Shown here in pieces: positions 36,219 to 45,016 of a stretch of DNA of 64,000 nucleotides; the first letter of the stretch is position 1, and every line of letters begins with the position of its first letter. A program made the translations under genes and the position numbers. The notes beneath the pieces are model-generated. The model was given only the letters and a program-made list of their open reading frames with translations. It searched no databases and had not been told where the DNA came from. The stretch comes from Anaeromicrobium sediminis (GTDB lineage Bacteria; Bacillota; Clostridia; Peptostreptococcales; Thermotaleaceae), in assembly GCF_002270055.1 (NCBI RefSeq), contig NZ_NIBG01000023.1, positions 1 through 64,000 on the forward strand. Direction: 5' to 3'.

Positions 36219-37682
36219 ATGAGCTTATTAGGTTTTGGAGTCCAAGTTACTACAGGTATTAGCATTATATTTCTATTAAATATGATACTTGCCTTTGTGG
36301 TTATATTTTTTGAGAGAAAACATCCTTCCTCCACGTGGGCTTGGATAATGGTATTATTACTTATTCCTGTTGTGGGATTTATACTTTATTTACTATTTTC
36401 TCAGAATTTAAGTAAAAGAAAATTATTTAAGTTAAGAAAAGAAGAAGAAGAAGTAACCACCAGAATGAAAGAACATCAGTTAAAAAATATTAATGAAGGA
36501 AAAATTCAATTTAAAGATCCATCCATGTCTCAATATAAAGACATGATAAGAATGAATTTATTAGAAGAGAATGCTGTACTTAGTCAAGATAATCATATAG
36601 AAATATTTAAAGAGGGAGAAGGCAAATTTAAAGAACTCATAGAATGTATAAAAAATGCTAAGGATCATATTCATATAATGTACTATATTTTTAGAAGAGA
36701 TGAACTTGGTATGAGGATAGTAAATGCGCTTATCGAGAAGGCTAGAGAAGGAGTAGAAGTAAGATTTATATATGATGCTATAGGAAGTAAATTTGTAAAG
36801 AGAAAATCCTTTAAGGATTTACAAGAAGCAGGTGGAAAGGTAGAATTATTTTTTCCATCATCTATACCTATAATAAATCCTAAGGTGAACTATAGAAATC
36901 ATAGAAAGATAGTAGTAATAGATGGAGAAATAGGATTTGTAGGTGGATTTAATGTGGGAAATGAATATTTAGGTCTAGATAAAAAATTAGGTTATTGGCG
37001 AGATACCCACCTAAAAATAAAGGGTGGAGGTGTAGGGGGACTACAATCTAGATTTATATTAGATTGGCGCTTTGCATCTCATGAGCCTATGGATGATCTA
37101 CATAGATATTTTCCAATGAAGACATGTGATGGACAAGCAGGGATTCAAATAGTTTCTAGTGGACCAGATTCTCAAAAGGAACAAATAAAGTATGGGTATA
37201 TTAAGATGATAAATGAGGCAAAGAAAAATGTTTATATACAGACTCCATATTTTATACCAGATGAAAGCATGTTAGAGGCCTTAAAAATAGCAGCATTATC
37301 TGGGATAGATGTAAAAATAATGATTCCTAATAAACCAGATCATATATTTGTATATTGGGCTAGCTATTCTTACGTGGGGGATTTATTAGACGCGGGAGCT
37401 GAAGTTTATTTATATGAAAAGGGATTTTTACATGCTAAGACTTGTGTAATAGATGGGAAGGTGGCCTCTGTAGGGACGGCCAACTTAGACAATAGAAGCT
37501 TTAGGTTGAATTTTGAAGTGAATGCATTTATATATGATAGAAAAACTGCAAAGGAATTAGAAGATATATTTATGGAAGATTTAAAGGAATGTAGAAAAAT
37601 TACTAAAGAAGAATATAAGAATAGATCTAGTTTGATCAAATTTAAAGAATCCATATCTAGACTAATAGGGCCTCTTCTATAA
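36219..37682 (+). CDS. cls: Cardiolipin synthase
   Basis: 487 residues. Two N-terminal membrane helices with the PLDc_N signature, then two phospholipase D HKD motifs: HRKIVVIDGEIGFVGGFN (about 229-246) and HAKTCVIDGKVASVGTANLDNRSF (about 405-428). It condenses two phosphatidylglycerols to cardiolipin at the membrane. TTAAGGAGG precedes ATG 36219. Single gene between a divergent chemoreceptor and a convergent small gene. Confidence 0.95.
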   Translation: MSLLGFGVQVTTGISIIFLLNMILAFVVIFFERKHPSSTWAWIMVLLLIPVVGFILYLLFSQNLSKRKLFKLRKEEEEVTTRMKEHQLKNINEGKIQFKDPSMSQYKDMIRMNLLEENAVLSQDNHIEIFKEGEGKFKELIECIKNAKDHIHIMYYIFRRDELGMRIVNALIEKAREGVEVRFIYDAIGSKFVKRKSFKDLQEAGGKVELFFPSSIPIINPKVNYRNHRKIVVIDGEIGFVGGFNVGNEYLGLDKKLGYWRDTHLKIKGGGVGGLQSRFILDWRFASHEPMDDLHRYFPMKTCDGQAGIQIVSSGPDSQKEQIKYGYIKMINEAKKNVYIQTPYFIPDESMLEALKIAALSGIDVKIMIPNKPDHIFVYWASYSYVGDLLDAGAEVYLYEKGFLHAKTCVIDGKVASVGTANLDNRSFRLNFEVNAFIYDRKTAKELEDIFMEDLKECRKITKEEYKNRSSLIKFKESISRLIGPLL

Positions 37683-37748
37683 GGTCTATAGGTGAGCTAA
37701 CAATCTTAAGGAATCTGTAAGGAAGTTTAAAATAAAATAATAACTTTT

Positions 37749-37790
37749 AGTAAAGGTTTATCTAAATGTAGATAAACCTTTACTCGTTTT
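37749..37790. terminator. Terminator between convergent genes
   Basis: AGTAAAGGTTTATCTA (37749-37764) pairs perfectly with TAGATAAACCTTTACT (37769-37784), then CGTTTTT. Its right part overlaps the stop of the small gene on the minus strand. Confidence 0.8.
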
Positions 37791-38172
37791 TAAAATCATG
37801 AAGTGTATAAACTATATTTCCGGAATTATCAGGAGTTTGGGACCATTTAATTGTATTGGCTGGAGCAGCTGATAAAAAGAATTTGTTTGTATGATCATTA
37901 GTAGAATGGATAAACTCAAATAAAACATATTTTCTATGTTGATCAGAGTCATCGTAATAGTATATTACTCCTCCTTTAAGGCCCATATTACTATGATCAT
38001 TTACTTTAAATATGATTCCCTTATGACCTGGTGGAATGGAGCTTATAGGACATTTTTCAAACTGTCCATCTATTAAGTATTCTGTTTGGTATTTTAATTC
38101 TACAGGAAGGTTATTAATTACTTTTATTGTGGAACAATTGCAAAAATCAGTATTCTTCATATTATCACTCAA
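37780..38172 (-). CDS. Small beta-rich protein, possibly aegerolysin/ET79-like
   Basis: 130 residues, no membrane helix or signal peptide. The layout (IKVINNLPVELKYQ, then IPPGHKGIIFKV, GLKGGVIYYYDD and a closing NIVYTLHDF) follows the strand-and-turn pattern of aegerolysin/Crystal-protein-ET79 beta sandwiches: VxNN, then PGxxGxF, then GxxGxVxY. Similarity is by eye and weak. The TTG at 38172 has GGAGGG 7 bases upstream; ATG 38160 is an alternative. Ends in the shared terminator at 37749-37790. Confidence 0.6.
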   Translation of the reverse strand: MSDNMKNTDFCNCSTIKVINNLPVELKYQTEYLIDGQFEKCPISSIPPGHKGIIFKVNDHSNMGLKGGVIYYYDDSDQHRKYVLFEFIHSTNDHTNKFFLSAAPANTIKWSQTPDNSGNIVYTLHDFKNE

Positions 38173-38220
38173 AAAAATCCCTCCAAAAGCTAATAATATA
38201 CATTATATGTATACAATAAC

Positions 38221-39108
38221 TTATTGGGTACTCTTATCCACTAGATTAAATAATGCATTTATTGGTGGTGATATCCACTTATCCTTATGGTAAGTAATAT
38301 TATTAGGTATGGAAAAGGTCTTATCCTCCATAAGAACTTCAAATAATTCTTTATTAGCTAACTCTTCTTTTACTGTAACTCTAGGTAAAAATGATAGTCC
38401 AAATCCACTCTTTACAAGTTGCTTTATGGCAGCGATACTTTCAAATTCCAATGTGGACTTAGCCATGACTCCATGGATTCCTAAGTATTGTTCAAACAAT
38501 GTTCTGTAATGGCTTCCCCTTTGAGTTAATATGAAATTTTCATTTATTAAATCAGAGGGTACTAAGTATTTTTCCTTTGTAAAGGGATGATTTTTATTTA
38601 CTATTAGAGTTAAAGGTTCATCACACAGGGCCTTTTCTATTATATCAGGGTGATTGGATGGTTTGTTTAGTGAAAAGGCCACATCTATCATATTTTTCCT
38701 TATCCAATTGGGGAATTCATAACAATGGCCAATCTTAATTTTTAAATCCACATGAGGATATAAGCTTCTATAATCACGAAAGAGTTTTGGATATTTAAAT
38801 ACACAAAGACTTTCTGTCATGGCAATGGTCAACTTTCCTTTTATGATGGAAGAAGATGAAGATATGGTATTTTGAGCTTCTTCGCATAAATTTAATATTT
38901 TTTTTGCATAAAATAATAAGGTTTCACCATCTTTGGTAAGATATACATCATGACCTAATCTTTCAAAGAGTTTGGTATCTAACTGGTTTTCTAATTTACG
39001 TATTTGATCTGAAATACTAGATTGGGCATAATTGAGTATTTCAGCCCCTTTAGAGAAACTTTTATTTTGAGCTACTACTAAAAAAGTTCTAAGCAATTTA
39101 GTCTCCAT
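38221..39108 (-). CDS. LysR-family transcriptional regulator
   Basis: 295 residues. N-terminal winged helix (METKLLRTFLVVAQNKSFSKGAEILNYAQSSISDQIRKLE) and a type-2 periplasmic-binding-like effector domain from about 90. ATG 39108 is preferred to the in-frame ATG 39123, since GGGAGTG between them is the better ribosome site. Divergent from the EamA transporter gene, with a perfect palindrome between them, so it very likely controls that transporter and itself. Confidence 0.92.
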   Translation of the reverse strand: METKLLRTFLVVAQNKSFSKGAEILNYAQSSISDQIRKLENQLDTKLFERLGHDVYLTKDGETLLFYAKKILNLCEEAQNTISSSSSIIKGKLTIAMTESLCVFKYPKLFRDYRSLYPHVDLKIKIGHCYEFPNWIRKNMIDVAFSLNKPSNHPDIIEKALCDEPLTLIVNKNHPFTKEKYLVPSDLINENFILTQRGSHYRTLFEQYLGIHGVMAKSTLEFESIAAIKQLVKSGFGLSFLPRVTVKEELANKELFEVLMEDKTFSIPNNITYHKDKWISPPINALFNLVDKSTQ

Positions 39109-39126
39109 AAATAACACTCCCATGTC

Positions 39127-39143
39127 TATCGGATAAACCGATA
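39127..39143. promoter_or_regulatory. LysR-type operator palindrome
   Basis: TATCGG-N5-CCGATA, a perfect inverted repeat with the T-N11-A spacing usual for LysR regulators, 18 bases before the regulator's start and 100 bases before the transporter. Confidence 0.65.
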
Positions 39144-39244
39144 TTCTATATCAAATATATCTATTTTACTGTTATATATATGTATGTTAACATGAAATTG
39201 CCTTAACTTAGTATAAAAATTTTAAAAATCAAGAGGGGTTGAAT

Positions 39245-40201
39245 ATGAGTAGAAAAATGCTTTATATGTTACTTGTTGTTACAACCATGTTTTGGGGAGC
39301 ATCTTTTGCAGTAGTTAAAATGGCCATGGAGGATTTGACACCTGCTCAATTATTATTTTTAAGATGCATATTTTCAGCAGCCATATTCTTTGTAATCTTA
39401 TTTAGGGTACCTAAAGAGAGAAGAATGAAAAACATGAAGGATTATGCTTATACGGCTTATTTAGCTTTCATTGGAATAACAGGATATTTAATAATTCAAT
39501 ACACAGGTCTAAAATATACATCTACTGTAAATGCATCATTGCTAGTAGGCATAGCACCCATAGTAGTAGCCATATACTCTGTAGTTGTATATAAGGAAAA
39601 GATGAGTAAAATAAAAACAATAGGTCTTTTTGTATGTATTATGGGAATAGCACTCACCATAACCAAGGGAGACTTAACGAAAGTAACTATCGGTAAAAAT
39701 TTATTTGGTGATATGTGCATGATCATAAATGGATTTATGCTAGCAGCCTTTTCCATAGGTGCAAAACGGATTTTAAAGAAATATGATTCTCTTGTAGTGG
39801 TAGCTTATATGTATATTTTAGGAACTATTATGATGATTCCTGTAGTAACCGTACCAAATCCATTATCACCAATACCTATAATAAATAAGATAGGCTCCAT
39901 AAGTATATGGACCTATATGTCAGGACTATATCTTGCTATTCCTTGCAGTGTATTCGGTTTTTATATTTGGTATAAGGCCATTGATGAAATTGGAGCAACA
40001 CAGACATCTGTATTTAATTATATAAATCCTTTAATTGCAGCCATAATATCTGTCATGTATTTTAATGAAAATTTAACAGCATTCACATTTATAGGTGGAG
40101 TTTGTATAATAGTAGGCGTATTTTTAAATAATGCGGAAAATCTGCTACAAGGGAACTGGCCGAAGAGAATATTTTTAAGAAAGAGAAAAGCCTATACTTA
40201 G
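39245..40201 (+). CDS. EamA/DMT-superfamily transporter
   Basis: 318 residues, ten predicted helices formed by two EamA repeats (about 8-140 and 152-295). The FWGASFAVVKMAMEDLTPAQLLFLRC start is typical of the family. Such proteins export or exchange small metabolites; substrate unknown. ATG 39245 fits AGAGGGG 6 bases upstream better than TTG 39239. Divergent from the LysR gene. Confidence 0.9.
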   Translation: MSRKMLYMLLVVTTMFWGASFAVVKMAMEDLTPAQLLFLRCIFSAAIFFVILFRVPKERRMKNMKDYAYTAYLAFIGITGYLIIQYTGLKYTSTVNASLLVGIAPIVVAIYSVVVYKEKMSKIKTIGLFVCIMGIALTITKGDLTKVTIGKNLFGDMCMIINGFMLAAFSIGAKRILKKYDSLVVVAYMYILGTIMMIPVVTVPNPLSPIPIINKIGSISIWTYMSGLYLAIPCSVFGFYIWYKAIDEIGATQTSVFNYINPLIAAIISVMYFNENLTAFTFIGGVCIIVGVFLNNAENLLQGNWPKRIFLRKRKAYT

Positions 40202-40212
40202 GCTTTTTTTTA
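40187..40212 (+). terminator. Intrinsic terminator at the EamA gene end
   Basis: AAAAGCCTA pairs with TAGGCTTTT around TACT, followed by a T run; it begins inside the last codons. Confidence 0.85.
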
Positions 40213-40268
40213 TTTACATAAATATTAATTATTTTTTATATAAAGACATAATACAACATGAAAATACA

Positions 40269-40314
40269 AAACGTTATCAAGAAAAAACTTGAAATAATTC
40301 GTTATATAACGTAC
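40269..40314 (+). promoter_or_regulatory. Candidate XRE-cupin operator before the FAD enzyme gene
   Basis: A perfect 12-bp palindrome CGTTATATAACG lies at 40300-40311, extended to ATATAACGTAC (40304-40314), the same 11-mer found at 24714-24724. Another half-site ACGTTAT is at 40270-40276. Suggests shared control with the XRE-cupin locus. Confidence 0.45.
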
Positions 40315-40360
40315 AATTTTAATGTATGGCAAACTATTATGCGAAAGTGAGGAGTTTTGT

Positions 40361-41755
40361 ATGAATTATGACGTTATTATAATCGGAGCAGGACCTTCCG
40401 GAATATTCACAGCATTGGAGTTAGTGAGAGGGGGCTCTCATAAAAAAGTATTACTAATAGAAAAGGGCAGAAAAATAGAGAGAAGATATTGCCCAAAGGA
40501 TAAAACTAAAGAATGTGTTTCATGTAAGCCCTATTGTCACATAACTACAGGATTTTCTGGAGCAGGAGCTTTTTCTGATGGGAAATTATCTCTTAGCTAT
40601 GAGGTAGGAGGAGATTTACCAAGGTTAATAGGAAGAGAAAAAGCCCAGGAAGCTATAGATTATGCAGATAAGATTTACTTGGAGTTTGGAGCAGATACTA
40701 AGGTTGAAGGATTAGGAAATGTAGAAGAAATCAAAGGTATAAGAAGAAAGGCAATAGAAGCAGGTCTGAAACTTGTGGATTGTCCCATAAGACATTTAGG
40801 TACAGAGAAGGCTCAAGAAATATATTTTAGAATACAGGAACATTTAATTAACAATGAAGTAGAGATTAAATTCAACACTACAGTAACGGATTTAGTTATA
40901 GATGAGGGATGTATAAAGGGCGTAAATATAAAAGACTCCATGGGTGATACAGAAGAAGTCATATATGGAGATAAGGTAGTAGTATGTACTGGAAGGAAGG
41001 GTGCATACTGGCTTAAGAATATGTGTGAAAATCATAATATAGATCATAAAGCAGGAACTGTAGATATAGGTGTAAGAGTAGAAGTTAGAAATGAAGTGTT
41101 AGAGAAAGTAAATAATGTTTTATACGAATCAAAGTTAATAGGTCATCCTAAGCCATTTAAAAACAAAGTAAGAACCTTTTGCCAAAATCCTGGAGGATTT
41201 GTTAGCCAGGAAAATTATGATAATAATTTAGCCGTAGTTAATGGACATTCTTATAAAGAGAAAAAAAGTAATAATACTAATTTGGCTATTTTATGCTCAC
41301 ATAATTTTTCATATCCTTTCAATAAGCCTATAGAGTATGGTAAAAAGGTTTCAGAATTAGTGAATATGTTAGGAAACGGAAAAATATTAGTTCAAAGATA
41401 TGGAGATATACTAGATGGTAAGAGAACTTGGCAAGAGGAACTAGAACAGTCAAATGTGGTTCCCACATTACCGGATGCAGTGGCAGGAGATTTAACATCA
41501 GCCATATCCTATAGAACCATGACTAATATATTAAACTTTATAGAGGCCATGAATGTGGTTGTGCCAGGATTTGCTAGTAGAGAAACCCTATTGTATGGAC
41601 CAGAAGTTAAGTTTTATTCAAATAAAATAGAATTAGATGAAAATTTTGAGACTAATGTAAAGGGTTTATACTGTTTAGGTGATTCTAGTGGATGGACTAG
41701 GGGCCTTCAAATGGCATCAGCCATGGGAACCTTAATGGGAAAAATATTAGGATAA
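40361..41755 (+). CDS. FAD-dependent dehydrogenase-like protein (COG2509 type)
   Basis: 464 residues. N-terminal FAD site DVIIIGAGPSGIFTALEL (4-21) and a C-terminal GLYCLGDSSGWTRGLQMASAMG FAD motif. A Cys-rich stretch (about 41-57, CPKDKTKECVSCKPYC) and FSGAGAFSDGKLSLS follow the first motif, as in the uncharacterised FAD dehydrogenase family annotated next to HI0933-like proteins. ATG 40361 has GAGGAG 6 bases upstream; 40322 does not. Reaction unknown. Confidence 0.88.
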   Translation: MNYDVIIIGAGPSGIFTALELVRGGSHKKVLLIEKGRKIERRYCPKDKTKECVSCKPYCHITTGFSGAGAFSDGKLSLSYEVGGDLPRLIGREKAQEAIDYADKIYLEFGADTKVEGLGNVEEIKGIRRKAIEAGLKLVDCPIRHLGTEKAQEIYFRIQEHLINNEVEIKFNTTVTDLVIDEGCIKGVNIKDSMGDTEEVIYGDKVVVCTGRKGAYWLKNMCENHNIDHKAGTVDIGVRVEVRNEVLEKVNNVLYESKLIGHPKPFKNKVRTFCQNPGGFVSQENYDNNLAVVNGHSYKEKKSNNTNLAILCSHNFSYPFNKPIEYGKKVSELVNMLGNGKILVQRYGDILDGKRTWQEELEQSNVVPTLPDAVAGDLTSAISYRTMTNILNFIEAMNVVVPGFASRETLLYGPEVKFYSNKIELDENFETNVKGLYCLGDSSGWTRGLQMASAMGTLMGKILG

Positions 41756-41756
41756 T

Positions 41757-41797
41757 AAAAGGGAGTATTTAAGATTCTAAATCTTAACTACTCCTTT
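41757..41797. terminator. Terminator between convergent genes
   Basis: AAAGGGAGTATTTAAGAT pairs with ATCTTAACTACTCCTTT around CTAA with a mismatch or two; useful to both flanking genes. Confidence 0.75.
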
Positions 41798-41803
41798 AAT
41801 TAT

Positions 41804-42631
41804 TTATAGATCTATACTTCTAGAGACATAAGCTTTGAAATTTAAATCCCTATATATATTAGTAATTTTCCTATTTAACCTTCTATTTTTAGAGTATTCT
41901 ATAACATATATATTAAACCCGTGATCCTTAAGGGAACTTAAGTATTCTATTGTATAATTAATATCTGTATTACTTTTCTTAGAAAATATATTATATTTGT
42001 AATCATCTATACTGGTATAAACTTCTTCCTGGTTCATTCCATACAAGAAATTATCCACATTAATATTTTCAGAGAAGGCTTTATTAATAAATTCATAACC
42101 ACCATTTATGATTATGGGTTTATTATAGGAAGTATTTAAAGTATTTAGTATGGTGTAAACACCATCAAAGGTTTCACTATTCTTATATATGGAATAAACA
42201 TCCACATTATCTATGAAAAAACCATCAATACCCTTGTCTGAAAGGTCTTTAGCTAAAGTGTTAACTAGATAATTTTGCCATTGTTCATTGGAAACATCTA
42301 TCCACTTTTCATCATGCCAATTTTCATAATCATCCAATGTTATATTTTTGAAATTGTTATAGTAGGGTCTAAATTCTTCTAAGGAACCTATATTTATATA
42401 ACTATAGACCTTTACACCTTTTTTATGTAAATAATCTATATTCTCCTTTGTAAAATAGAAGCCATCAATTACTACTTCCTCGTATTTGGAAAGTTTTCGA
42501 ATCTCTCTAGGAGATGATCCTATGAAAACTCCATAATCATATGAGAGGGCCAACACTTCATCATCAGTTCCTGTTAATAAAAATAAAGCTAAAATTATTA
42601 CTATAAATGTCGTATAGACACTTCCCTTCAT
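41804..42631 (-). CDS. Secreted GH114-type glycoside hydrolase (PelA hydrolase-like)
   Basis: 275 residues. An N-terminal signal or anchor segment (about 1-28, FIVIILALFLLTG) and then a TIM-barrel of the GH114/endo-alpha-1,4-polygalactosaminidase group: KVYSYINIGSLEEFRPYY, NWHDEKWIDVSNEQWQNYLV, GIDGFFIDNVDVY and IIINGGYE. In PelA of Pseudomonas a domain of this group trims partly deacetylated Pel. It is divergent from, and 177 bases away from, the pel-like operon, so it is probably the hydrolase half of a split PelA. ATG 42631 has GGAGG 8 bases upstream. Confidence 0.85.
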   Translation of the reverse strand: MKGSVYTTFIVIILALFLLTGTDDEVLALSYDYGVFIGSSPREIRKLSKYEEVVIDGFYFTKENIDYLHKKGVKVYSYINIGSLEEFRPYYNNFKNITLDDYENWHDEKWIDVSNEQWQNYLVNTLAKDLSDKGIDGFFIDNVDVYSIYKNSETFDGVYTILNTLNTSYNKPIIINGGYEFINKAFSENINVDNFLYGMNQEEVYTSIDDYKYNIFSKKSNTDINYTIEYLSSLKDHGFNIYVIEYSKNRRLNRKITNIYRDLNFKAYVSRSIDL

Positions 42632-42808
42632 TGCAAGCACCTCCAGTATTCTAATTATATTATAAATGAATTTTAATCATCTTTGTGACACAATATTAAA
42701 TCATTAAAAAATTGGAGAATGTAAAAAAACATAGGTCATTTAGTGAAAAGTGGGCAAAATAAATTATAAGAACTAATTCTCCTTTCTTTTATAAAGGTGG
42801 TGAATAAA

Positions 42809-45016
42809 ATGAAAGTCTTAATTACTGGTGGTTATGGATTTATTGGATCCCATGTGGCAGATAGATTTTATAAAGAGGGACATGAAGTATACATAATAGA
42901 TAATCTTTCAACGGGAAAAGCTGAAAATGTAGAAGTTAAACATAAATTCTACAAATTAGGTATTGAAGATAAAAAGTGTGAAGAAATATTTAAAGTAAAT
43001 AAATTTCACGTAGTAATTAATCTTGCAGCCCAAGTAGATGTAAATATGTCCTTGAAAAATCCCCGATTAGACGCTCAAGTTAATATTATGGGACTAGTAA
43101 ATATGCTAGAATTATCAGCAAAATATGGAGTCAAAAAGTTTATTTTTGCATCTTCTGCAGCAGTTTATGGAGACAATGAAACACTGCCACTTACGGAAAA
43201 AAGCAAGATAAGTCCTATTTCTCCCTATGGAATAAGTAAATTAATAGGAGAGTATTACTGTATTAAATGGAATGAAATCTATGGACTTAATACTATAGCC
43301 TTTAGATTCTCTAATGTGTATGGTCCTAGGCAGGGGGTAAAGGGAGAAGCTGGAGTAGTTTCTATTTTTTTAAAGAAACTTATGAAGGGAGATAAATTAA
43401 CTGTCTTTGGAGATGGAGAGCAAACTAGAGACTATATATATGTGGAAGATGTGGTTGATGGAATATATAAGAGTACTATGGTATCAAATATTAGTGGTGT
43501 ATATAATTTATCTACAAATACTGAGAAGAGTTTAAATGATCTATTAGAAGTTTTAAAGAGTCTTGAATCTATAGAGGAGATCCTTTATGGAGAAAAGAGA
43601 AAGGGAGATATTCTTCATTCCAGATTAGATAATACTAGAGTAAAGAAGGATCTTAATTGGAGGAATATTTATTCATTAGAAGAAGGCCTTTCTAAAACCT
43701 ATGAGTGGTATAGGCAAAACTGTAAGTTAAATCACATGGATACTAGTAAAGAAGTGAAGGGTAAAAATAAAAAAAAAAGATTTAATAGATTAATGAGGAT
43801 CCTATTACCTTACGCTGAAAATATATTAATATTTATAATATTATTTTACATGTGCTTAAAAGGCATTGGGACAAGTCCCTTAAACAATGATCTATACACA
43901 TTCTCAAGTATAATTTATATAGGTTTAATGGGCATATTATATGGTAAGAAGCAATCAAGTATATCCATATTCTTATCTATTATTCTATATGTGTTTGGAT
44001 ACTTAAGAGTAGGTGGAGATATAATAGTATTGTTTTATGAACCTAAGCATTTAATAATAATAGCCATATATGTTTTAATTGGGACCACAACAGGATATGT
44101 CCTTGATAAAAAGAATCGAGTATTGGATTTTAAAGATTTAGAAATAGAAGCTTTAAAGGAAAAATACAGCTTCTTGTATGAAATTTACGGAGAAACAAGA
44201 GAATTAAAGGATGAATTTGAAAAACAAATAATAAACTCAAAGGATAGCTTCGGGAAAATATATAGCATTGTTGAACAATTAAAATATCTACAAAAGGAAA
44301 AGGTATATAGTGGTTGTGTAGGTGTCATAGAAAGTATAATGGAAACGGATGAAGTGGGCGTATATACAGCTAGTCATAAGGGGGAATTTTTAAGATTAAA
44401 AGCTAAATCAAGAAAAAATAATTTAAAAATATCTAACTCTATAGATTTAGGTAATCTAACTGAAATTAAAAATATGATTGAAAAAAAAGAAATATTTATA
44501 AATAATAATTTAAATCCAAACCTTCCAATTATGGCAGCTCCCATTGTAAAGGACAATAGGGTATTTGGAATAATTGCAATATATAAAGTGAAATTTGAAA
44601 AATTAACCTTATATTATGAAAACCTATTTAAAATTTTGACAGGTTTAATATCTGATTCTCTTTCCATGGCATATGTTCATGAACAAAGTATCATGTCTGA
44701 AAAGTATATAGAGGATACTTTTATTTTAAAAACCAATGAATTTGAAAGTGTCTTAGAAACTATTAAACAAAAGTATGAAAAGTTTAATATGGATTATTTA
44801 TTATTAAAAATTAACACTTTGGAACCTTACAAAAAAATTAGTGGAAAATTAAAGCCTATTATAAGAGCTGATGATTATATAGGCCTTGGAAAAGACAATA
44901 AACTATATTTATTACTAACCAATGCAAAAGTTAAAGATATGGATATAATAAGTCATAAGTTAAAGAGGAAAGGGATACATGTATCTTTAGTACAAGGTGG
45001 TCAGTATGTTGAATAA
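42809..45016 (+). CDS. PelX-PelD fusion: NAD-dependent epimerase joined to c-di-GMP receptor
   Basis: 735 residues. Residues 1 to about 305 are a complete extended SDR epimerase: GGYGFIG (7-13), SSAAVYGD, Y140-x3-K144 (YGISK), FSNVYGPRQ and DYIYVEDVVDG. After a basic linker (about 310-330) come four membrane helices (about 335-415), a coiled coil, a GAF-like domain (about 470-600) and a degenerate GGDEF domain at the end, i.e. PelD. The GGDEF signature is lost (GKDNK) but the RxxD inhibitory-site motif is kept as R686-ADD689, as in PelD receptors that bind c-di-GMP. The epimerase matches the role of PelX (UDP-GlcNAc C4-epimerase supplying Pel precursor). AGGTGGTG precedes ATG 42809. Confidence 0.88.
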   Translation: MKVLITGGYGFIGSHVADRFYKEGHEVYIIDNLSTGKAENVEVKHKFYKLGIEDKKCEEIFKVNKFHVVINLAAQVDVNMSLKNPRLDAQVNIMGLVNMLELSAKYGVKKFIFASSAAVYGDNETLPLTEKSKISPISPYGISKLIGEYYCIKWNEIYGLNTIAFRFSNVYGPRQGVKGEAGVVSIFLKKLMKGDKLTVFGDGEQTRDYIYVEDVVDGIYKSTMVSNISGVYNLSTNTEKSLNDLLEVLKSLESIEEILYGEKRKGDILHSRLDNTRVKKDLNWRNIYSLEEGLSKTYEWYRQNCKLNHMDTSKEVKGKNKKKRFNRLMRILLPYAENILIFIILFYMCLKGIGTSPLNNDLYTFSSIIYIGLMGILYGKKQSSISIFLSIILYVFGYLRVGGDIIVLFYEPKHLIIIAIYVLIGTTTGYVLDKKNRVLDFKDLEIEALKEKYSFLYEIYGETRELKDEFEKQIINSKDSFGKIYSIVEQLKYLQKEKVYSGCVGVIESIMETDEVGVYTASHKGEFLRLKAKSRKNNLKISNSIDLGNLTEIKNMIEKKEIFINNNLNPNLPIMAAPIVKDNRVFGIIAIYKVKFEKLTLYYENLFKILTGLISDSLSMAYVHEQSIMSEKYIEDTFILKTNEFESVLETIKQKYEKFNMDYLLLKINTLEPYKKISGKLKPIIRADDYIGLGKDNKLYLLLTNAKVKDMDIISHKLKRKGIHVSLVQGGQYVE

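Noticed and set aside
42632-42808. c-di-GMP riboswitch before the pel operon
   Set aside because: A 7-bp GGAGAAT/ATTCTCC repeat is present, but none of the conserved c-di-GMP-I or -II bases are; the receptor PelD gives enough control.
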